Assembly (NCBI GenBank): GCA_910589415.1
Contig: OU342630.1
Span: 44,176,012-44,240,011 of the forward strand
Origin: Malachius bipustulatus
Lineage: Eukaryota; Arthropoda; Insecta; Coleoptera; Melyridae
Length of the DNA: 64,000 bases
Reading direction: 5' to 3'
The translations under genes were made by a program, and so were the position numbers. Below the pieces are notes generated by a model. That model ran no database searches. It was not told the origin of the DNA and saw only the letters and a program-made list of their open reading frames with translations. Shown piece by piece: positions 12,400 through 20,021 of the stretch. Numbering within the stretch: position 1 is the first letter of the stretch; every line of letters starts with the position of its first letter.

Positions 12400-12860
12400 A
12401 CGTTTTGAAATCCCCTGAAATCAAAAAGTGTTGAAAAAATATGGGTGGGTCAGTCTGTTCTAATTGTGAGAACACCTATAGTCCAAACTATTTTGCTGGT
12501 CTGAGCCGGAAAAAAATGGTTTTCCGATAAATTGGAAAGATATGCCTCAAAACCCATAAAAAATATAAATATCATGTTTTTAAAAGAGCTCCAACCAAGT
12601 TGATGATATTTTGCAGAACTAGAGTTTATTGATTCCTACATAAGCTTCATTAGTGCTTGATGTGAAAAATTTGTTTCCTTTGATAATAAATACTGAAATT
12701 TATAATATTTGAATTTCAGTTTCTCCAAAACTAATAAGGCGCTTAAAAGGAACTGTTGCAAGGTTATAAATAATTCTAGTTTTCAATTTTCAAGTGATAT
12801 GACTACCTACTTATGAAAACTCTTATATTCACAAATTTTTAAATAAAACTCCAACTTTGG
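12400..12860. repeat. Dispersed repeat, copy shared with 35.44-35.90 kb
   Basis: Blocks such as 'GATTCCTACAT', 'TTTCTCCAAAACTA', 'GCAAGGTTATAAATAATT' recur in the same order and orientation at 35,640-35,800, with clear divergence. No coding potential and no terminal repeats seen, so its class is unknown. Confidence 0.5.
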
Positions 12861-13449
12861 ACACAATGTATCTCTTCTAGCCAGCGACATTATTATGGGT
12901 AAAACGTATGTTGTGCTCAATCGTCATATTATTATAAAATAATACTTTTAATCGATCTATATTACCATTTTTCTAAGGATTTGATGTAGCCAGATCATTC
13001 CACTGTTCTATTATTAGAAAGGAAATTATTATTGTCTGCCATAAGAAGAGTCCAACTCCAAAATTGGAGCGTTCGTAGAATATTAAGTGAGTTTTGTTAT
13101 TTATACTGTTGATCAGTCATAAATTGAAGATCAATTTTAAAACACCTGAACAAGAGCGAAAGTTCTCCATATTTAAAAATGAATAAGTTGTTCCCGCTCT
13201 CGACTCGCAGTGTATGCTGATTTAAGGCATGAATATCTTGAATTATTGAAGTAGTAAATGTACAGGGTGAGTCAGTCATCCCAAATTTAGGAACTTTTTT
13301 TTGGAGAAATCTTTTTTTGTTATCACAAATTTCATTGTTTTTTTGTTTAGGAACCATAATAAACATAATAAGGTTGTATTGAAAGTTTGGTAAAGTTTTT
13401 CATAAAATTTATGTTTTCAACCCTTACTTCGTAGAATCTCTGCATACTT
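12861..13449. other. No gene; one fold-back-type terminus
   Basis: TACAGGGTGAGTCAGTCATC at about 13262 looks like a single terminus of a TACAGGGTG fold-back with no visible partner. The remaining sequence is AT-rich and unassigned. The flanking stretch 11,980-12,399 is likewise without recognised features. Confidence 0.35.
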
Positions 13450-13840
13450 ATTGATTATGAATAAAACACTAATGTTTTATAAAATTCTACTGTATATTGA
13501 TCGATGATAGAAACGTTACACGTGTTTCGCTACTTTTCATGTAGCATTTTCAGACGTAAATAAAATTATTGATACAGTAACATAGCAACAGTATTACCTA
13601 AGTGATCACAAAACAAGTACATAACTAGATTTAAATGAATTTTTTAAGAGAACTAACTACATAGATCATAATGTATTTCTTCAGAATCTTCTTAGTTGTT
13701 GATATCAAGAAGAAAATCAAGTAGTGGAGAACGATATGTGTCTAGCTGTTCATTTATTACTGTGTATTGTTGATTATGTAAATGTCTGTGGATCTCTACA
13801 GATTTAAGAAAATTTAATTTAAAATAATGATCACAATGAT
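13450..13840 (-). mobile_element. Penelope-like element, 5'-truncated copy (minus strand)
   Basis: Read on the minus strand, an open frame of about 49 codons ends at the stop 13692-13694 with the peptide end 'YRSPLLDFLLDINN'. About 135 bases further on comes a hammerhead-like motif (13513-13557), and the copy ends in a tail with the hairpin-forming AAAACATTAGTGTTTT. Hammerhead motifs near the ends are an established property of Penelope-like elements. The class is therefore inferred from the ribozyme plus the C-terminal reading frame; no reverse transcriptase remains. This copy faces an inverted second copy that starts at 13866. Confidence 0.6.
13513..13557 (-). ncRNA. Degenerate hammerhead ribozyme motif
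   Basis: On the minus strand: ACGT, then CTGAAAA where the core needs CTGANGA, a stem II GCTAC/GTAGC with loop ATGAAAA, GAAA, the short stem III CACGTG, T-A, then ACGT closing stem I. The G of the GA pair is replaced by A, so this copy is predicted to be inactive. It is otherwise identical in this part to the copy at 18366-18410. Confidence 0.6.
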
Positions 13841-13929
13841 TTATTGTTTATTTATTTATTTAATGATTCATTGTGATCATTATTTTAAATTAAATTTTCT
13901 TGAATCTCTAGAGATCCACAGACATTTAC

Positions 13930-13930
<1 letters not shown>
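13776..13930. repeat. Hairpin at the junction of two inverted Penelope-like copies
   Basis: Arms of about 64 bases (13776-13839 and 13867-13930) pair with only a few mismatches around a roughly 27-base T/A-rich spacer. Both arms encode the same peptide end on opposite strands, so this is the head-to-head junction of two 5'-truncated element copies and not a stand-alone MITE. Confidence 0.8.

Positions 13931-13970
<40 letters not shown>
13931..13970. repeat. (TAA)n microsatellite, LINE 3' tail
   Basis: About 13 uninterrupted TAA units directly follow the end of the minus-strand LINE, where the RNA 3' end primes reverse transcription; its length can vary. Confidence 0.95.
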
Positions 13971-13971
<1 letters not shown>

Positions 13972-14126
13972 TTTATTTCCAACAGGTGCAAGCACCCAAT
14001 TACAGGAAATAGATGGAAAAAAAAATAGAAATTACACCATAAAATACATCAAGTGTACATAACAAGTGTATTATAACAATAGTAACTATAAAAATGAAAT
14101 CAAAACACCCACACAATAATACACAT

Positions 14127-17012
14127 CTAAATATCATAGGTAAAACAGTCCAGTGCTGTGTTCAAGATACCGTGATGACTGTCAAAATGCACATCACATC
14201 GTTCCGAAATAATATTAAAATAATAACACATTATATTAATTGGAGATCGCTTCATCACATTAGTCCTGAACGACGGAGAGTACAATAAAGTGTGCTGCCT
14301 AGCGTTATGACGAGGAACTAAAAAGTATATTCGGCCCAACAGAAACGCACAATCCACGCCATGGTTAAGTATGCCATATAGAAAACGAATAACTGCAATG
14401 ACACGTCTTGTCTCAAGAGAAATGAAGTCAAACATTCTCAGAAGGACACCATGATCAAAACCTCTCTCAGGATAAGCACCACGTTCGACAAGGAATAAAA
14501 ATTTCAAAAACTTCCTCTGAATAGACTCCAAGTTGGTGATATGTTGTTTGTTAATGGGAAACCAAATCATGCAAGCGTACTCAAGTCTCGATCTTATTAA
14601 GCTATAAAATAAACAGGTTAGTGCATTGATGTTTTTAAAGCTCCTACAATTACGGTAAATGAAACCATAGAGTTTATGAGCCTTTGAGACTATATCGGAG
14701 ATATGACTTGCAAACGTAAGTTGGTCGTCAAACAGCACGCCTAAGTCTCTAGTTGTGATAAGTCTATTTAAGATGCAGTTATCAATGGAATAGTCAAAGA
14801 CTATCTTGTTCTGCTTCTTGGAGAAAGACATGACGCTGCACTTGGATGTATTTAGTAGTAGTCGATGTTTCCCACACCACGAAACAAGAGTATCGACATT
14901 CTGTTGCAGAACCAGACAATCATTTATAGAAGTAATGCTTGCATACATTTTAATATCGTCAGCATACATCAAGGCGTTGCAGCTGAGTAAAGGTGGAAGA
15001 TCATTAATCAACAGCAGAAACAGGAGGGGACCCAAATTTGAGCCCTGAGGCACTCCTGAGGTGGGAATAAATGTAGAGGACGTGAAATTCCGATACCTAA
15101 CACACTGTCTCCTTTCAAGAAGATATGATGTAAGTAGCGAAACAAGAGATGGAGCGAATCCATAGAGCTTTAGTTTTTCCAGCAGGACATAATGATCTAC
15201 TCGATCAAATGCCTTCTGGAAGTCAGTATAGATCACGTCTACTTGACCTTTGATATCAATAACCTCGGATGTAAACTGACAGAAAGTGGCCAAGTTGGTT
15301 ACAGTCGATCGCATTGTGACGAATCCGTGCTGTGCTGGCGAAATAAAACCCTTTACATGGTTGTAAATGCGGTTATATATGATGCATTCAAAGCACTTTG
15401 AAAAATTGCACAGAAGTGAAATGGGTCGATAGTTGATAACATCGGCTGCATCTTCCTTTTTTAGGATGGGAGTTATCCATGCCCGCTTCCATAGTGTGGG
15501 AAAAACTTGAGTCTTAACTATAAGATTAAACAGGATATAGAGAGGCTTCATGAAGACACCGGCACAGTCTTTAACAACAAAGCTCGGTATACCATCAGGT
15601 CCGGCGGTAAATGAGTCTTTCACCTGCCTCAAGCCAGACATTACTTCGTCCTCTGAAATAGATGCAATGAAAAGAGGCAAGTCACATTGGGTTTCCAGAT
15701 CACCAAGAAGAGGGTTTGGTTTAGATGCGGTATAGACTCCATTGAAGAATTCGCTGAAAGCATTTAAAATCAGGTCGGGATCCGAAAGCTCATGACCGTT
15801 ATACATCATAACTCCAGGTATTCGCGTTTGACCTCTCCTGCTTCGAATAAACGACCAGAAGTTTTTAGGTTCTCTGGTCAGTGAGGTTTGAATGTTATCC
15901 AGATAGTTTCTGTAAGCGGCCGATATGAGTTGGTTGGAGACAGTGCGAAAATGTCTGAATCTGGTTTGATAATGAATAACCCCAGTCGATTTATACTTCC
16001 GATGATAATAGAATTTAGATCTCAGGTGTTGTACAATTTCAGGTGTGAACCAGCAAGGATAAATTCGTTTAGTGTTACGGGTTTTTGAAAATTTTGGTAC
16101 AGACTGTTCAAATAATTTACAAATAATTTCATAGAACTTGGAACAGGCCTCATCAACATTATCAAAAGAATTCAGAATGCTCCAGTCAGTGTTAAGCAGT
16201 AGGTTATATAAGAGAACATAGTTGGCTTTCCTGAAGTTGAACTGTCGAGTACCAGTATTCAGTCTAAAGTTACTAGATGATTCACTACATAGCTGAAAGG
16301 AGATGTCGATTGCCGGGTGGTAACCATCCTCAGGAACAAGAGCGGTGTCAGATCTGACAACCACGCATTTGGTTAGATTGGAAAATACCAAGTCGAGGAT
16401 TGAATTGTATTTGTTAGGTATGGCGTTAGATTGTGCGAAATTGTTAAACCTTTCGAAGTTACTAAGAGACGAGCTAATTCTAGAGTTTACATCAGTACAA
16501 AAACAAGGCGCGTTAAAGTCTCCTAAAATTATAATATTATTACCCTGTATATTGTCCAGCTGATTAAATAAACTGAAAAATAACTCATAGTCCTCAGCAG
16601 ACACAGCTGGCGGTATATATACAGCAAATAAGCATATATTTAGGCACGAAGATACGTATAATTTTACGCCAACTATGTCAATAAGAGGCAAAGCTTCAGT
16701 TAACGATCTTAGATTAATTTCCTTGGTTAAAAATTTTTTTCGTAAAGCTATTAATACACCTCCGCCCTTCGTGAGACCTGTAGCATGCGTGTCTCTATCC
16801 CTGCGGTAAACTAAAAAGTCCTCACCAAACATCTCACCATCAGCAATGTCCTCGCTTAACCATGTTTCAGTCAGTGCGATGACATCATAGTTTGAGGAAC
16901 ACACACCATTGTAAAATAAGGGAATCTTTGATCGAAGTCCACGAACATTCTGGTAATAGACTTCAGTGGTTGCAGGTGATGTTATCGGATTCCGGTAATT
17001 GGGAGGATTCAG
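14127..17012 (-). CDS. LINE ORF2: endonuclease-reverse transcriptase
   Basis: About 961 residues if counted from the CUG at 17012-17010; the frame is open back to 17060. Domains (numbered from that CUG): an apurinic-type endonuclease, starting 'YYQNVRGLRSK' near residue 27, then 'LTETWL' near 47, 'GDFN' near 164 and 'YHPAID' near 221; a reverse transcriptase from about 450, with 'DFQKAFD' near 587, 'SGVPQGSNLGPLLF' near 642 and catalytic 'YADD' near 673; then a C-terminal tail. There is no RNase H. The enzyme nicks target DNA and copies the element RNA in place. No ATG exists before the first conserved endonuclease residues, and the frame overlaps ORF1 by about 50 bases in -1, so expression must come from frameshifting or non-AUG re-initiation. 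All the catalytic motifs named are intact. Confidence 0.92.
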   Translation of the reverse strand: MNPPNYRNPITSPATTEVYYQNVRGLRSKIPLFYNGVCSSNYDVIALTETWLSEDIADGEMFGEDFLVYRRDRDTHATGLTKGGGVLIALRKKFLTKEINLRSLTEALPLIDIVGVKLYVSSCLNICLFAVYIPPAVSAEDYELFFSLFNQLDNIQGNNIIILGDFNAPCFCTDVNSRISSSLSNFERFNNFAQSNAIPNKYNSILDLVFSNLTKCVVVRSDTALVPEDGYHPAIDISFQLCSESSSNFRLNTGTRQFNFRKANYVLLYNLLLNTDWSILNSFDNVDEACSKFYEIICKLFEQSVPKFSKTRNTKRIYPCWFTPEIVQHLRSKFYYHRKYKSTGVIHYQTRFRHFRTVSNQLISAAYRNYLDNIQTSLTREPKNFWSFIRSRRGQTRIPGVMMYNGHELSDPDLILNAFSEFFNGVYTASKPNPLLGDLETQCDLPLFIASISEDEVMSGLRQVKDSFTAGPDGIPSFVVKDCAGVFMKPLYILFNLIVKTQVFPTLWKRAWITPILKKEDAADVINYRPISLLCNFSKCFECIIYNRIYNHVKGFISPAQHGFVTMRSTVTNLATFCQFTSEVIDIKGQVDVIYTDFQKAFDRVDHYVLLEKLKLYGFAPSLVSLLTSYLLERRQCVRYRNFTSSTFIPTSGVPQGSNLGPLLFLLLINDLPPLLSCNALMYADDIKMYASITSINDCLVLQQNVDTLVSWCGKHRLLLNTSKCSVMSFSKKQNKIVFDYSIDNCILNRLITTRDLGVLFDDQLTFASHISDIVSKAHKLYGFIYRNCRSFKNINALTCLFYSLIRSRLEYACMIWFPINKQHITNLESIQRKFLKFLFLVERGAYPERGFDHGVLLRMFDFISLETRRVIAVIRFLYGILNHGVDCAFLLGRIYFLVPRHNARQHTLLYSPSFRTNVMKRSPINIMCYYFNIISERCDVHFDSHHGILNTALDCFTYDI

Positions 17013-17806
17013 TTTAAAGTGACAATTTTCGGCGAGCCATTGACATAGCGCAACTTCAGATTATTTTCTCCCTGCTCACACCTCAGTTTCATCTCCTCTC
17101 TCAGATGCTTATAGGCTTGCAGTTGTCTTGGAGTTCTGTCGAAACTTATTGACACGTCTTTGTATCGGGTGCTGTTTTTCAAAACCTTTGCCTTCCGAAC
17201 GACATCAACAACCTCAGACTCATGAGTCAAAGAGACCTTCAATGGACGTGGTCGATCTGTTCTACCGTCAAATCGTCCGAGTCTACGAACCTGTAAACTG
17301 GACTTACCAGCATCAGAGTTAATAGCACATAAAATCTCCCCCACTGCAGTAGAATCCTTAGTGATACGCTGGTCTCTCGTTTCCGATGAAGTTTGTTCAG
17401 GCAAGTTGAAAATAATGATGTTCTTGGATCTTCTCTGCCTATCTACAACTTCCTGCATCACATCTTCTAATGAATCTGTTGTGGATGGTTGTTGCTGCTG
17501 CTGTTGAGATATCAGAGCTCTCAAGTTTTTGACTTCAGTACTGAAGTCATTTCTGATCTCTTCCAAGGCCACGGAGAACTCACCCCTCAGCAGATCGACA
17601 AAAGATTTAAGGTCCTTAAAAGAACTCATGTTACCTGCACAGGTGCTGCATACGATCTTGAAGGCCTTAGATTTGGCCCTGGTGACTCTTATGTCCGTTT
17701 CGGAAAGACCGACGCAGGACGAGTGTAGCGGTCCTTGGCATGCATCACACTGTATAGTGCTTTTACTTGACTTTATATCACCGCTACAATTCCGACAAGA
17801 ATTCAT
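17009..17806 (-). CDS. LINE ORF1: PHD-finger, nucleic-acid-binding protein
   Basis: 265 residues from the ATG at 17806-17804; an upstream in-frame GTG at 17845 is less likely. A Cys4-His-Cys3 PHD finger uses C4, C7, C20, C23, H28, C31, C53 and C56. A predicted coiled coil (about 60-105) and a short glutamine run follow, then an RNA-binding-like domain beginning 'NIIIFNLPE' near 133 with basic patches to the end. ORF1 proteins coat the element RNA; PHD fingers in ORF1 are established for CR1-like elements. The last codons form T_TTA_AAC followed at once by TGA, a -1 slippery site into ORF2. The reading frame is intact. Confidence 0.88.
   Translation of the reverse strand: MNSCRNCSGDIKSSKSTIQCDACQGPLHSSCVGLSETDIRVTRAKSKAFKIVCSTCAGNMSSFKDLKSFVDLLRGEFSVALEEIRNDFSTEVKNLRALISQQQQQQPSTTDSLEDVMQEVVDRQRRSKNIIIFNLPEQTSSETRDQRITKDSTAVGEILCAINSDAGKSSLQVRRLGRFDGRTDRPRPLKVSLTHESEVVDVVRKAKVLKNSTRYKDVSISFDRTPRQLQAYKHLREEMKLRCEQGENNLKLRYVNGSPKIVTLN
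17012..17018 (-). promoter_or_regulatory. Candidate -1 ribosomal frameshift heptamer TTTAAAC
   Basis: In the ORF1 frame the heptamer reads T_TTA_AAC and is followed directly by TGA. A one-base backward slip gives CTG AAT CCT, which is exactly ORF2. U_UUA_AAC is among the best-known -1 slippery sequences. The nearest clear hairpin I see, GAAGTC/GACTTC (plus-strand 16934-16939 and 16959-16964), begins about 47 bases downstream, farther than usual. The CTG overlapping TGA could instead serve re-initiation. Confidence 0.6.
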
Positions 17807-18140
17807 GATTTTATTATTTAGGTAGGTAGGTATATATTCCAGCACTTCGATTGTTTATTATTATTATTGCCTCGAAATCACCTCGACCAGTATCACAATG
17901 ATGAAAAAACTCCCGATAAGATATGTGCGTTGAAATTATTGACCCAATTATCGAGATTTCCAAAGACTATGTGTCACTAACAATAGGTAGATTAAAACTA
18001 CTCTCATCAACGGATGTATGAAGGCTAGACGAATCTATTGGTATCAAACAGTCGATTATCACTTGTTAGAGAATGAAGATATTAACGTCAAAAGCAGGAG
18101 CGACGTTCAACCGCACTTTATGATGAATTTGTTTTTAAGG

Positions 18141-18475
18141 ATAATCAACAATACACAGTAATAAATGAACAGCTAGACACATATCGTTCTCCACTACTTG
18201 ATTTTCTTCTTGATATCAACAACTAAGAAGATTCTGAAGATGATGTAGTTGATTCTCTTGAAATGATCTAGTTAGTTCTCTTAAAAATTAATTTAAATCT
18301 AGTTACTTGTTTTATGATCACTTAGGTAATACTGTTGCTATGTTACTGTATCAATAATTTTATTTACGTCTGAAGATGCTACATGAAAAGTAGCGAAACA
18401 CGTGTAACGTTTCTATCATCGATCAATATACAGTAGAATTTTATAAAACATTAGTGTTTTATTAATAATCAATTG
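18141..18475 (+). mobile_element. Penelope-like element, inverted plus-strand copy, 3' part
   Basis: Continuation of the plus-strand copy that starts at 13866 and was split by the LINE. It resumes mid-codon at ATAATCAACAATAC, ends its frame at the stop 18224-18226, carries the hammerhead-like motif at 18366-18410 and finishes in the AAAACATTAGTGTTTT hairpin tail. It matches the minus-strand copy (13450-13777) with some substitutions and small indels. Confidence 0.6.
18366..18410 (+). ncRNA. Hammerhead ribozyme-like motif
   Basis: Stem I ACGT (18366-18369) pairs with ACGT (18407-18410). The core CTGAAGA fits CTGANGA. A T at 18377 is unpaired, then stem II GCTAC/GTAGC closes the loop ATGAAAA. 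GAAA follows, then the short palindromic stem III CACGTG, T, and A as the cleavage-site base (18406). The extra T makes its activity doubtful; the pattern is that of the small Penelope-associated hammerheads, which may act as dimers. Confidence 0.6.
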
Positions 18476-18639
18476 GTAAAGTTTGTTTTTGCTCATGTTT
18501 GGGTAGCTTCTGATTAATTAAAATAGTATTTGGCAAAGTATAAATACTTGTGACTTTTCCCTTTTCAATATCCTAATTCCAAATTGACATATTTTCTAAA
18601 TGTTCCCTCTATAGTGCGAATGTTGGATAAGTACGATGA

Positions 18640-18842
18640 GCCTGGCGTGGCCTCGCGGTTAAGTAGCGAGAACTGCTTGATCGTTGGATCCGTCGGACTG
18701 TGTTGTTTCTACTATTTATTTGGTATACTTGAGGCTGGGTGTATGAGCAAGAGGCTCCAAACCCATATTACCGGTGTGGAGCGACTTTGTCTTACCTACA
18801 TAGGGAAGACCGATGCTTCCCCTTTTTTAAAAAAAAAAAAAA
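18640..18842 (+). mobile_element. tRNA-derived SINE (copy 1) with 14-bp target duplication
   Basis: Flanked by identical GATAAGTACGATGA at 18626-18639 and 18843-18856, which marks a recent insertion. The head carries box A (TGGCCTCGCGG, 18648-18658) and a weaker box B (CGTTGGATCCG, 18682-18692). The body contains 'TTTGTCTTACCTACATAGGG' and ends in T6 followed by a poly(A) tail. It shares its tail with the SINE at 11763-11979. SINEs use the enzymes of a LINE for movement; which LINE is not shown here. Confidence 0.88.
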
Positions 18843-18889
18843 GATAAGTACGATGACCTCAACTCAATGACCCCGATTTAGGAAACGCT

Positions 18890-19400
18890 GCCATATTAGT
18901 ACCTATATGGAAAAATATGATCAGTGTTATGAAAATTCCATCACTCATATTATGAACAGCGTCGGTGGTTTTGATATTTTATCCATTAAAAATTTAAATA
19001 CCTACCTCATAATTTTTAAATTTATTTGTGAATTGCGTAATTCATCAGTTTATTTTTCAGTACTTCATACGAAGTACCAACTTTATATTAACCACGAGCT
19101 ATGACCAGTAATTCTATCATAAGCCCTTTTTGTGGCAATTTGCACCACTAGGGGTAGAGGAGTGAGGTTTGGAATTACCTCTATTGCCGCTGCGGAGCAT
19201 GTTCTCCTGGATCCTGTTATGCATACGCACGCAAGTCTCTATGTATTTGCAAGAACCTCATCCCTTTGGAATTGCATTCCAAGCGAAGTGTTTCCTGAGA
19301 AATACAGCCTGCAACGATTTAAAATGAACGTGAATTGATATCTCCGCTTATGCACCGCTCCCAGAGCACCATAGGGATTTCCCTGCAGTACATATTCCTT
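18890..19400 (+). pseudogene. LINE 3' fragment (C-terminal reverse transcriptase tail)
   Basis: Two plus-strand frames (18907-19104 and 19132-19338) read as the region after the reverse transcriptase of a LINE, ending in 'ARTSSLWN' and 'VFPEKYSLQRFKMNVN', the usual ending of many Jockey/I-type ORF2 proteins. Stops and a frameshift separate them. It is 5'-truncated, with an AATAAA at about 19404-19426. Confidence 0.6.
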
Positions 19401-19825
19401 TTCAATAAAAAATTCCAATAAAAATGCTGATTAATCTTCGTAAAACTTAGTTGTGTATGTTACATGATAGTGGGATGATTAAAATTTCTCATACCGACAT
19501 ACATCGGAGACCTGATTGTCCAATTAATTGTGGCAAATAAAAAGTCACTAAGCTTCGGAGTAAACGTGAAACATAAAAAAGGCTAAATTAAAGTATGAAA
19601 ATAAGACGATTCGCGAATATTCTGAAACATCGGTATAGGAAAGATAACCAATTTCTTAGAGGAGGACACTCTGACTAAAATTTTGAGGCGTAATTCCCCA
19701 TGGGCTTTACAATGTAAGCACTTGGGGAACTTTTTCTTAATCCTCTCAATGAGATGGTCGTAAACTCTATTATGTGGAATCCACAGACAATTACTTTCTC
19801 TCTATGCTGTCTGCTAACATCATTA

Positions 19826-20021
19826 TAAAAGCCCATTAAGCTAACGGGCAGATTTCTGATACCATTTTTAAAGCTAATGTCGACGTCAAATAACTTTTAT
19901 TACCATTTTTATAATCTCTTCCATACCAAGAACCACCAAATTGCTATATTTTTCACCCAGGGTCGATAATTTTTCTAGAAACGGCCCCAGAAATCTGCCC
20001 GTTAACTTAATGAGCCTTTAT
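19826..20021. mobile_element. MITE, about 196 bp, first copy
   Basis: Inverted ends of about 35 bases: ATAAAAGCCCATTAAGCTAA on the left pairs with the reverse complement of TTAACTTAATGAGCCTTTAT on the right, and CGGGCAGATTTCTG/CAGAAATCTGCCCG continues inward. There is no coding capacity. A second, more diverged copy is at 34718-34855. The ends do not match a superfamily that I can name with confidence. Confidence 0.8.

Larger units (their letters stand above)
13931..18140 (-). mobile_element. Full-length non-LTR retrotransposon (CR1/L2/Jockey-type LINE)
   Basis: On the minus strand it runs 5'UTR (17807-18140), ORF1 (17806-17009), ORF2 (to 14127), a 3'UTR of about 155 bases and a (TAA)n tail. 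Its ends are set by the split Penelope-like copy: the flank reads ...TTTACATAAT at 13921-13935 and resumes ATAATCAACAATAC at 18141, as in the unsplit inverted copy, so everything between is insertion. ATAAT is the likely target duplication, blurred by the tail. Neither ORF contains a stop or frameshift, so the copy is recent or still competent. A PHD finger in ORF1 and lack of RNase H fit the CR1-like branch of the Jockey superfamily. Confidence 0.88.

Noticed and set aside
14806..17825. Several plus-strand frames of 60-98 codons
   Set aside because: All lie opposite the intact LINE ORFs on the minus strand and have no features of their own.
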